Assembly (NCBI RefSeq): GCF_020687805.1
Contig: NZ_JAJEWQ010000001.1
Location: 839,232 to 903,231 of the forward strand
Direction: 5' to 3'
Source of the DNA: Planctobacterium marinum
Lineage (GTDB): Bacteria > Pseudomonadota > Gammaproteobacteria > Enterobacterales > Alteromonadaceae
Length of the DNA: 64,000 nucleotides
The translations under genes and the position numbers were made by a program. The stretch's first letter is position 1; each line of letters begins with the position of its first letter. The notes under the pieces were generated by a model, which worked only from the letters and a program-made list of their open reading frames with translations, was not told the DNA's origin and searched no databases. Shown one piece after another: positions 55,272 to 62,982 of this stretch.

Positions 55272-56009
55272 GTGAATCAAACACTCTTAATTGCCGACCT
55301 GCACCTCAGTGAAACCAGACCCGATATAACCCATTGTTTTCTGCAGTTTCTGCAGCAAATCGATACGGGTAACACCGATGCCCTGTACATTTTGGGTGAC
55401 TTGTTTGAAGTGTGGATAGGTGACGATGAATCAAACGCGTTCACCCGCTCAATTGCTAACGCCTTACTGACACTCAAAGACAGCGGCGTGCCTGTGTATT
55501 TCATTCATGGCAATCGCGATTTCCTGCTGGGCAAAAAATATGCTGAACAAAGCGGTATGATACTGTTGCCCCAGCAGCAGGTTATCGATCTGTACGGCAC
55601 TGCAACCTTAATTTTGCATGGTGATGAGTTATGCACCAAAGATCTGGCCTATCAGAAGTTTCGCCGCAAAGCGCGCGGCTGGTGGTGGCCCCGCCTGGTG
55701 TTAGCGTTACCGCTGAAAACCCGCAGAAATATCGCCAGAAAAGGCCGGGAAACCAGCAAACAAAATCAGCAACAACTCACTCAGGACATCATGGATGTTA
55801 CCCCGGAAGAAGTGCTTAGCTATTTAGCGCGCTTTAATGTTTCACACATGATTCATGGCCACACCCACAGACCCGCAATTCATCACATTTCAACGACCAT
55901 CGGAACACCGGCAAAGCGCATTGTTTTAGGGGACTGGTACGAACAAGGCAGCCTGTTAAAAGTCACAGCAGAATCCACAGAGCTGTTATCTATTCCCTTT
56001 GGCACATAG
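55272..56009 (+). CDS. lpxH: UDP-2,3-diacylglucosamine hydrolase LpxH
   Basis: Lipid A pathway enzyme of 245 residues that removes UMP from UDP-2,3-diacylglucosamine at the inner membrane. Metallophosphoesterase motifs are DLHL (ADLHLSETRPD), GDLFEVWIGDDE, GNRDFLL and the final GHTHRP with a second histidine following; the hydrophobic cap region is WWWPRLVLALPLKTRRNIARKGRE. It is a cysS-ppiB-lpxH neighbourhood as in enterobacteria. Its stop is one base from the stop of a convergent lipoprotein gene. Confidence 0.96.
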   Translation: MNQTLLIADLHLSETRPDITHCFLQFLQQIDTGNTDALYILGDLFEVWIGDDESNAFTRSIANALLTLKDSGVPVYFIHGNRDFLLGKKYAEQSGMILLPQQQVIDLYGTATLILHGDELCTKDLAYQKFRRKARGWWWPRLVLALPLKTRRNIARKGRETSKQNQQQLTQDIMDVTPEEVLSYLARFNVSHMIHGHTHRPAIHHISTTIGTPAKRIVLGDWYEQGSLLKVTAESTELLSIPFGT

Positions 56010-56010
56010 T

Positions 56011-56643
56011 TTAGTAACTGTTATCGGCCTCGGATGGTGTTTCAACTACAGCTTTGGTTTTTGGGTTTTTATCGACATTTTGCCAGCTAAATACGCCATA
56101 AAAAGACTGACAGGACTGGGTTACCTCACTGGCGTTCGGAATATAAATTTGCACCGTTGAGGAAACGGGATAAGTTAAGTGAGCACTACAAGCGGCACTT
56201 TGTCCGGTTCCCAGCACCACGACACTGCCTTCCTGTAACGCACAACGCACTAACATGTCTAAAGGTGAAAATTTAGGACAAATAGCATACTGAGTACGAT
56301 ACTCAGATATTTTTCCGGATGGAATAGAAAAAGACCACCAATGGCCATACTGGCTGAACGGGTTCTGACTATTCCAGGCGCGGTAAACGTCAAATGACTG
56401 ATTAACCTGATAGGCCCTGGCCTGACACAAACCACCAAGATCATCCTCACCCAGCGCGCGCTTTACCAACTCAGGATTTTCAATTTCGGATAACATGGGG
56501 GCAAATACGGCAGGAGCCGTCACCTCTCCAACACAAACATTCGTGTTGGTTTTTTCGGTCGGATTCACAGCTGTGTTGTCTGCACGATGACTGGCACAGG
56601 CAAGCAGTAAAAAATGAGCACACAAGATCACAAATAATCGCAT
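56011..56643 (-). CDS. Hypothetical lipoprotein
   Basis: Predicted lipoprotein of 210 residues: a signal sequence with lipobox LLLAC (Cys16) is followed by ASHRADNTAVNPTEK, a flexible linker. The mature domain of about 170 residues has several cysteines (CPKFSPLDMLVRCALQEGS, SAACSAHLTYP, TQSCQSFYG) likely in disulfides and repeated aromatic residues (YGHWWSFSIP). I do not recognise a family. It converges on lpxH with one base between stops and no terminator. Confidence 0.7.
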   Translation of the reverse strand: MRLFVILCAHFLLLACASHRADNTAVNPTEKTNTNVCVGEVTAPAVFAPMLSEIENPELVKRALGEDDLGGLCQARAYQVNQSFDVYRAWNSQNPFSQYGHWWSFSIPSGKISEYRTQYAICPKFSPLDMLVRCALQEGSVVVLGTGQSAACSAHLTYPVSSTVQIYIPNASEVTQSCQSFYGVFSWQNVDKNPKTKAVVETPSEADNSY

Positions 56644-56778
56644 CTGAACAAACCAGTATCTACAAAGTTATGACGACAAGAATGACACAAATCCGAGAAA
56701 AATAAATACCCGACAGAGTTATTTATACCCGACATACACTATCAACGCTCACCGGGCCGGTTGAGCCTGACCACGGCC

Positions 56779-57483
56779 TTATTTTTCAGCCGTGTCGCTG
56801 GTTTGTTTTTCAAGGCTGGCTTTTATTTCAGGTACAGGTGGTGCAGGTAAAATCACCGTTACCGCTTCAACAGGAATGATGAGCGATTGATTGGCGGCAA
56901 CATCAAACACAAACAGATAGTTGGTGGTTGAGCCCAATAGTTTTAATTTATCACTTGCACTAATTTGCTCTGCCTTTACGTTGACATAGTCGTCTTTGGA
57001 CGCTTTGATGTCGCCGCTTCGCCACTGTGCGTACAGGGAAACAAACAGGTGTGCATAAACCATAAACATCACCACAAACCCCAACAACAAGCCCTGTCTC
57101 GACTTTGGCACATAATTAAAGAACAGAATAATACTGCGTTTCAGACTGTGAGGGGCTTTGAGCCATTTTTGTCGGATGGGATAGCAATAAATCAACACTA
57201 AATCAAACGCCCAGGCCACCACCAGCCCACCACTAAACATGACTAATGCTGCAGGCTCACTGATCCCGACTACCATCAGGTCAGCCACATCGGCAAATTT
57301 GAGGACGCTGATACCAAATTCGTTGTAGAAGGTTACGCTGTAAAAAATGCCGCATAAGGTCAGCATCAAATAGCTTACTGACAACATCAGACCGGGGTTG
57401 TCCCTAAAGTAGTCTAATAGCAGATTCAGCTGACTTTCGGGCTCTCCGCCACTTTTCAGAGATTCTTTTATACTGGGTTGCAT
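56779..57483 (-). CDS. Inner-membrane protein of unknown function
   Basis: Protein of 234 residues with three to four membrane helices (about 30-52, 70-99 and 125-146) and a C-terminal soluble part of about 85 residues (SAQ-type KAEQISASDKLKLLGSTTNYLFVFDVAANQSLIIPVEAVTVILP) that may lie outside the membrane. No domain is recognised. It has a weak ribosome binding site. It stands between the lipoprotein gene and the beta-lactamase-fold gene on the same strand, with 135 and 141 bases of spacing, so it is probably transcribed alone. Confidence 0.65.
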   Translation of the reverse strand: MQPSIKESLKSGGEPESQLNLLLDYFRDNPGLMLSVSYLMLTLCGIFYSVTFYNEFGISVLKFADVADLMVVGISEPAALVMFSGGLVVAWAFDLVLIYCYPIRQKWLKAPHSLKRSIILFFNYVPKSRQGLLLGFVVMFMVYAHLFVSLYAQWRSGDIKASKDDYVNVKAEQISASDKLKLLGSTTNYLFVFDVAANQSLIIPVEAVTVILPAPPVPEIKASLEKQTSDTAEK

Positions 57484-57624
57484 GTATTTATTCTTATTGT
57501 TTCGGCTACGATAGACTACAACGCTTTTTCGCTGGTTTAAACCCCTTGTAAATCCTCACCATCACAGCATAGGGTTTACATCGAGGTGCACTCGCCATTT
57601 GGGCGACAATCGGTACCACAAACA

Positions 57625-59058
57625 TCACATTGAATTAGCCAGGTAAGCACGGTTCATGGTTTCTACAGAAATAGCATTGTTTCTGTGATTGTTGACTAAA
57701 CGCGTCACATTTAAGCCTTCACTTCTGACAAACTCGATAAATTGTTTGCTGTAACCGGGAAGAATGTCAGGAATCGTATTGTCGTTCGCGATTTCAAGAA
57801 AATCAGACTGAAAAATAATGCCACTTTGTTCAAAATAAGCAAACCCCTGGCGCCTGGAGCGCGCATTCTCCAGAACATAAAACCTGACATTATCCATTAC
57901 CTGACCATGTATCAGGGTTTCAAATTTAAAGGTATCAATCTCTCTGGCAAAGCGCGGGTAGGCTTTGATTGCCGCAATGGTATAGTTGTCAGCAAAGATT
58001 TTGATGCCCATTTCAGCATAGGGTAACAGGCCTGAAATATGTTCGTTGTAAGGGTGAGTAACATAAACACCAGCGATGTCATGGTGGGGAAAGTGCTCCT
58101 TGATTAACGCAATGGTTTGTCGCGCCTGCTCACTGCGCATTGGTGCGCCAAACGCCATGATACTGTCGCCGGTGACGTTAACTAGCGTATTTTCTCTCGC
58201 CGTACCGTCGGCTATCAGGTATAAGTCTTGCCCCAGTTGGGTTAAGTGTAACGCCTGGTCCGGTTCTTTTGAAAACCGGGTATATCCAGCAGGTAAACGC
58301 AACTTTTCAGCATCAATCTTTTTCATTACCTGAAAACTTTCTATTCTGCTGATAAAGCTCGGCGCCTGATCTCCGTTGTAATGCTTGACCACAGAATGCG
58401 CAAAATAATGGCCTTGATTGGTTCGGTAATCATCGTATAAATAAACGCGATTCCTGGTTTTGTTGCTGACAGAAAGCAGGCGTAACGGGTTGCTGTTAAA
58501 AACGTACTCCATAACGACATTGTTTGAATTGCGTTGGACTACAGTGGTATGCCCGCTAATTTCATCTGATTGATATTCAATATGGTCAGCATTACTCAGC
58601 GCCAACAAAGGTCGAACCGCAAAAAAATCAAGGTTCATTAAGGTCAGGTTCTTGTATCTGGCAAAGCTATCCATACTCTGTTCAACAGCCCGTTTCCCTA
58701 ATGGGATGCCATTTCGCTCATAACGCAGGCTCTCACTGTCGTTTTGAAAGTGAACTTCATCAAAATACAGCCCTCCCGTATTGTGATGTACAACATTTTG
58801 ATAGTAGTGTTGATTTTTAAAGTCGATTTCAGTGATTTTGAACGCCTGATAGCGACCTGGTGCTGCAAAGTCCCAGGACTGATAGGGATCAATGCGTCCC
58901 ATATAGCTATGCGTCAATGAAAATGCCTCAATAGACGTAGTGGAATGGTAATGGTTCTTTAGTGCCGCGAGGAAGTCATCAGCGTCATTCGCACCGACAA
59001 AAAAGCTATTACAGGCCAGCGTTAAAAAAATCAAAACTGTGTAAAAATTAAACCTCAT
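57625..59058 (-). CDS. Exported metallo-beta-lactamase-fold protein with degenerate metal site
   Basis: Protein of 477 residues with a signal peptide (about 1-23, FLTLACNSFFVGANDA). The C-terminal half (about 275-470) follows the metallo-beta-lactamase layout: YLIADG start strand, then THPYNEHISGLLPYAEMG in place of the usual THxHxDHxGG, where the second His is replaced by Tyr and Asp by Glu. The strand IIFQSDFLE matches the position of the later Asp ligand. Zinc binding is therefore doubtful. The N-terminal half has no recognised domain. It lies 156 bases downstream of the alpha/beta hydrolase on the same strand; both may belong to one locus with the LytTR gene. Confidence 0.72.
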   Translation of the reverse strand: MRFNFYTVLIFLTLACNSFFVGANDADDFLAALKNHYHSTTSIEAFSLTHSYMGRIDPYQSWDFAAPGRYQAFKITEIDFKNQHYYQNVVHHNTGGLYFDEVHFQNDSESLRYERNGIPLGKRAVEQSMDSFARYKNLTLMNLDFFAVRPLLALSNADHIEYQSDEISGHTTVVQRNSNNVVMEYVFNSNPLRLLSVSNKTRNRVYLYDDYRTNQGHYFAHSVVKHYNGDQAPSFISRIESFQVMKKIDAEKLRLPAGYTRFSKEPDQALHLTQLGQDLYLIADGTARENTLVNVTGDSIMAFGAPMRSEQARQTIALIKEHFPHHDIAGVYVTHPYNEHISGLLPYAEMGIKIFADNYTIAAIKAYPRFAREIDTFKFETLIHGQVMDNVRFYVLENARSRRQGFAYFEQSGIIFQSDFLEIANDNTIPDILPGYSKQFIEFVRSEGLNVTRLVNNHRNNAISVETMNRAYLANSM

Positions 59059-59213
59059 GACAACTCCCTTTAGAAACCGGATTTTATTTTTTCAACCTGA
59101 TTCCGTTGATTTATGTGTAATTACAGGTCGAGAATACCCTCCCCGGAAAAGAAAGAGTAGTCTGTACCTGGCCTCAATACAGACCTCCTTCTCATTGATT
59201 TGTAAGAATTTAT

Positions 59214-60665
59214 TTATCTTTCCAAGGCAAAAACAGGCAAAGGTAACTGAATGGCTTGCCGGGATACAGGTTTGCCCAGCAAAAATTCCTTCATACGATT
59301 CAGGACATCTGGTGAACTGGTAAACAGATTATGTCCAGCATTGATCACCTTTATCTGAGTGACGTTGCGAAGACCACTCACTGCGTCGCTCTGCCCGTCA
59401 GGGTAAGTTCGGCCATCCAGGGTTCCGGTAAACAATAAGGTGGGAATATCGGCAACAGGCTTGCGGCGAAATTCCTCCCCCAAATCCAGTTGTGAGTCCA
59501 GTTTATTTAATGCTGGCATTGGGAAATTTAGGAATTGCCCTAATAGTGCGCTTTTAGCCTGAGCGTTTATTTCCTGCAGTTTTTCTGCACTGACGCCTGA
59601 GGCAATGTCCATCGCCAATGGCATTAGGGTGAAACTAATGGGCTCTGCGTCGAATATGCCCCGCTGCAAAACCTGTAACAACAACTCGGCGTTGCCTTTG
59701 TCCAGGTGATGATAAATATGAATCAAAAAAGTCAGGTAACGGCCCGGATCAGCAATCATTCTGCTGGCAAGCATCTGCATATGATAACGTTGCAATAGCA
59801 TGGGTATCGCGGAACCATCGGGTTGTGGAATGGTCAGGGGTAATGGTTGCCGTTCCAGTTTTTGATGCACTCTTCGCATCAAAGCAGGCAAATCGGAGAT
59901 ATCAGTCCCAAGGGGTTGCTGATTTATCACCGTCTGAATTCTGGAAAAATAATCGTCTGTCAGTGCCGGCGATTTAACTGTTTGATTCAGACCCTCAGCG
60001 CTGGCAATCATGACTTTTTCTATCGTCTCAGGGAATAGTTTCATCGCACTGAACGCGAGGTGGCTACCATAGGAAATCCCCCATAAGACTACTTTTTCAG
60101 CGCCTAAATGTACTCGCAATTGTTCAATATCCCATGCATTTTGCTCTGTGGTGTAGCCATAGACATCTATACCCTGTTGCTTCCAGTAAGACAGGCATTC
60201 CAAAGCGGCTTTTTGATAACGGTGCTGAATTTCCTCATCTGACACTCGCTCAGTTAAGGCGATTTGTTGCCCTGAAGAACAGGTTTCTGCTTGCTCTGAC
60301 TGGCCCGTGCCGCGCTGATCCAATGCGATGACATCCCCGAATTCTCGCAATGCCATAAACAGCGGATACCTCCGCCATTTTGCAGTGGCAATGCCCGAGC
60401 CACCGGGTCCTCCGGCCAGATATACAATGGGATGCCCTTTGGTCTTACCGGTTGCAGGAAAACGCACATAGTTAACACTAATCTGACGACTGTCAGGATT
60501 ATTTCGATTTTCAGGCACCCTAAAAAAACCTTCATAAGCGGGACTGCTCTGGCCAGAATTGGATTTAAATTCAATCGCCGTTTCATTTTTTATCGGTCCT
60601 GAATGAGCCTGGACAGAAAACAAAATTAACATCAAGACGACTATAATAAGGTTATTTTTTCGCAT
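59214..60665 (-). CDS. Exported alpha/beta hydrolase (S33/TAP-type peptidase-like)
   Basis: Protein of 483 residues with a signal peptide (about 1-20, MRKNNLIIVVLMLILFSVQA). The hydrolase fold starts near residue 40 with FRVPENRNNPDSRQISVNYVRFPA; the oxyanion segment is PIVYLAGGPGGSGIA, and the nucleophile elbow is GISYG (VVLWGISYGSHLAFSAM), with DQRGTGQS earlier. A TAP-like C-terminal region (PTLLFTGTLDGRTYPDGQ, NAGHNLF) provides the Asp and His. These enzymes release N-terminal residues from peptides, so periplasmic peptide processing is plausible. It is divergent from the membrane LytTR gene. Confidence 0.85.
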   Translation of the reverse strand: MRKNNLIIVVLMLILFSVQAHSGPIKNETAIEFKSNSGQSSPAYEGFFRVPENRNNPDSRQISVNYVRFPATGKTKGHPIVYLAGGPGGSGIATAKWRRYPLFMALREFGDVIALDQRGTGQSEQAETCSSGQQIALTERVSDEEIQHRYQKAALECLSYWKQQGIDVYGYTTEQNAWDIEQLRVHLGAEKVVLWGISYGSHLAFSAMKLFPETIEKVMIASAEGLNQTVKSPALTDDYFSRIQTVINQQPLGTDISDLPALMRRVHQKLERQPLPLTIPQPDGSAIPMLLQRYHMQMLASRMIADPGRYLTFLIHIYHHLDKGNAELLLQVLQRGIFDAEPISFTLMPLAMDIASGVSAEKLQEINAQAKSALLGQFLNFPMPALNKLDSQLDLGEEFRRKPVADIPTLLFTGTLDGRTYPDGQSDAVSGLRNVTQIKVINAGHNLFTSSPDVLNRMKEFLLGKPVSRQAIQLPLPVFALER

Positions 60666-60763
60666 ATCATGACTCCTTTAAATTTTCTGTATTAGCTCCT
60701 TTAAGCCAGTTATTGGCCAGCAGAATTCGCTGATACCCCGCATAAAACAGGGCTGGCTTAGCC

Positions 60764-60793
60764 AACGGTAGGAATAATTCTACGAACGGTATT
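60764..60793 (+). promoter_or_regulatory. Candidate LytTR binding site (direct repeat)
   Basis: AACGGTAGG (60764-60772) and AACGGTATT (60785-60793) are direct repeats spaced 21 bases start to start, the geometry known for LytTR-domain regulators, and each fits the published repeat type closely (the first at eight of nine positions). They lie in the divergent gap directly before the LytTR gene start at 60808. Binding is not shown. Confidence 0.5.
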
Positions 60794-60807
60794 CGGACTC
60801 GATTTAA

Positions 60808-62370
60808 ATGAACGACAGACAGTTAATGATTTGGTTATTTGTTTTCACGCTGAGTGGGTTAAACAGCAACCATGTTCACGCAAGTGCGTTTTTTACGCTG
60901 CCTTATAACAGTCCGGTTACCGTTTGCCCCTGGTCTGGTCAACCGGAAAGCCCGCCGGATTTCAATGCAACGCATTGCCAGACGACGCAACTGCGTCATA
61001 TCGATCCACAAAAGACGATATTCTGGGTCCAGATTAAGTTTGATCTGGGCCAGTCTGCTGCCCAATTTACTCAGCCGCTGGGATTGTTTGTGTCTGCTAA
61101 AGCAGCCAGTTCAGTTTATTTGAATGGAACATTGCTGGGACACAACGGTCAACCGGCAGACACCAAAGCTGAAACTCCGGGCGCAATGGATACCGCTTTT
61201 CCTATCCCGGCGTCACTGTTAACCAGGTCAGAAAACAGCCTGGTTATGCTGCTTTCCGGGCAACATAGCATTATCTCACTGGATTATCCCGTGCATATAA
61301 TCGGGATTGGCACATGGGGTAAATCAATTGATCAGATCCAACCTTATTTAATTGCTGGCCTGGTGTTACTGGGGGCTTTTTCGGTGGGTTTAGTCTATTT
61401 TTTAGTGTTGTGTTTTGGGCGCAACACAGCGCCGACAAAGATCCGCTTTCAATACCCAATGTTAGTCATTATGTGTTCGCTTGCGATGTTGCAGTTAAGT
61501 GCAGAATTGTCACGTGGATTGATTGAATACCCGTATCCCTGGCAAGATATTCGACTTATCACCATTACTGTATGCTCATATTGGTTTGGCGTCATGTTAC
61601 TGTCTTATAACTCCATGAGAACTGCCCGAAAAAGAGCAATACACTGGATTTATCCCGGCAGTTGTCTCAGCTTGCTGGCAATAATCTTAGTGCCGAGCTT
61701 CGATGCCAAAGTCACCTTGGGAATATTGCTTCCGGTACTGTTTAACCTGGTACAAATTGCCTGTTACCTGCGTACACAAAATTCCCCGGAGTTAAGGCAA
61801 AGTCTGTTCATCCACCTGAGTATTGCGATTGTCATTTTCTTTAGTGCCAGTAGTTTTCACGAGTTTACTCATTTTGTGATTATCGCTGTGGTGCTGCTGG
61901 TAATTTTTATTCAGCAAGCCAGTGACTATAAAAAACAACAAAGTCAATTAAACAAGGAAAGCGCGCAAGTAGCCAAACTGGAGTTTCGATTGGCTCAGCA
62001 ATCACAATATAACACCCCCACCAAATTGCAATTATCCTCGGCAGGCAAACTTGAACTCATTGATACGCCAGATATCGCCTACTGCAAAGCATCTGGTGAC
62101 TATGTGGAGCTGCATTTGAAAAATCACCATGAAAAACTGTTTTCAGGTTCGTTAAAACAACTGGAAAACTTGCTACCTGATACCTTTTTAAGAGTACACC
62201 GGTCCTATCTGGTGAACCTGAATGAAGTGACATCATTGTTTTCTGAAAAACACAGCGAAAGCCCGCAACACTTTTTAGTTTTAAGCTCAAATCAGCATGT
62301 GCCCGTTAGCCGAAGACTGTTACCCCTGGTAAGAGACTCGTTGAAGTCAACGGCTATTTTAAGTAATTGA
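60808..62370 (+). CDS. Membrane-bound LytTR-family regulator with periplasmic sensor part
   Basis: Protein of 520 residues: signal peptide (about 1-25), a periplasmic domain (about 26-170, beta-rich, with SAKAASSVYLNGTLLGHNGQPA resembling the galactose-binding-like DISMED domains), about seven membrane helices (about 178-375), a short coiled coil (about 378-402) and a LytTR DNA-binding domain at about 408-515 (DIAYCKASGDYVELHLKNHHEKLF, LPDTFLRVHRSYLVNLNEVTSL, PVSRRLLPLVRDSL). So it is a one-component membrane regulator that would bind DNA next to the membrane. It has no strong ribosome binding site. The divergent hydrolase gene is the obvious candidate target. Confidence 0.87.
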   Translation: MNDRQLMIWLFVFTLSGLNSNHVHASAFFTLPYNSPVTVCPWSGQPESPPDFNATHCQTTQLRHIDPQKTIFWVQIKFDLGQSAAQFTQPLGLFVSAKAASSVYLNGTLLGHNGQPADTKAETPGAMDTAFPIPASLLTRSENSLVMLLSGQHSIISLDYPVHIIGIGTWGKSIDQIQPYLIAGLVLLGAFSVGLVYFLVLCFGRNTAPTKIRFQYPMLVIMCSLAMLQLSAELSRGLIEYPYPWQDIRLITITVCSYWFGVMLLSYNSMRTARKRAIHWIYPGSCLSLLAIILVPSFDAKVTLGILLPVLFNLVQIACYLRTQNSPELRQSLFIHLSIAIVIFFSASSFHEFTHFVIIAVVLLVIFIQQASDYKKQQSQLNKESAQVAKLEFRLAQQSQYNTPTKLQLSSAGKLELIDTPDIAYCKASGDYVELHLKNHHEKLFSGSLKQLENLLPDTFLRVHRSYLVNLNEVTSLFSEKHSESPQHFLVLSSNQHVPVSRRLLPLVRDSLKSTAILSN

Positions 62371-62976
62371 TCACGGCTCCCGGCGACCGGTTATCACTGC
62401 GCCCTGAGTTTTGCCGTGTTGGGTTTCTGCATCATATTGTTTATTTAGTTGCTGATACTGGTTGATAATGGCATTTACTCGCTCATTGACAGCCACCTGC
62501 AATGCCTGGCAATCGGCAAAAATGTTAGGCTGTGACAGGAAATCATCAATGGCATTGGCCGCGTCAATTCCCAACGCCTGATGCCCTAATTCATGTTGCA
62601 GCAAAGCATCGTAAAACCGCGAAAACTGTGCGCTCAATTCGGTGTCATCTGCCTGTCCTTCAAGTTGCGGCAGCGTGATCACAATGGCCAGTTCGACACT
62701 GCGATCATTGACATAACAGCCGCCTGATAAATGTCGAAAACGATACAGAGGATTAATGTTCCACTGTGTTTTACCGTACCAGTGGCGGTTGTGCTTCTGG
62801 ATAGGAGTACTGGCTCGCATGGCTTCCTGCAGTGTTTGTCCGGGTAACGGGTTCACTGCATAATGTCGGATTTCCTGGCTTTGTTTTACTGTTGCTAAAA
62901 CCGGGTTAAATGGCGCTACTACACTACAAAGCAGCACAACCAGGCACCGAACTCTTGCTAAGCGTTTTCTGATCAC
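62371..62976 (-). CDS. DUF922 protein, putative secreted zinc protease
   Basis: Protein of 201 residues with a signal peptide (about 1-29) and a HExxH-type zinc site, HELGHQALG (about 132-140), preceded by DALLQ. The DUF922 family start HYAVNPLPGQTLQEAM and SGGCYVNDRSVELAIVITLP are visible. Substrates are unknown for the family. The GTG start at 62976 follows AAGG and lies six bases behind the recD stop, so it may be translated from the recD transcript. It converges on the LytTR gene with no gap. Confidence 0.82.
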   Translation of the reverse strand: MIRKRLARVRCLVVLLCSVVAPFNPVLATVKQSQEIRHYAVNPLPGQTLQEAMRASTPIQKHNRHWYGKTQWNINPLYRFRHLSGGCYVNDRSVELAIVITLPQLEGQADDTELSAQFSRFYDALLQHELGHQALGIDAANAIDDFLSQPNIFADCQALQVAVNERVNAIINQYQQLNKQYDAETQHGKTQGAVITGRREP

Positions 62977-62982
62977 CTTCGA

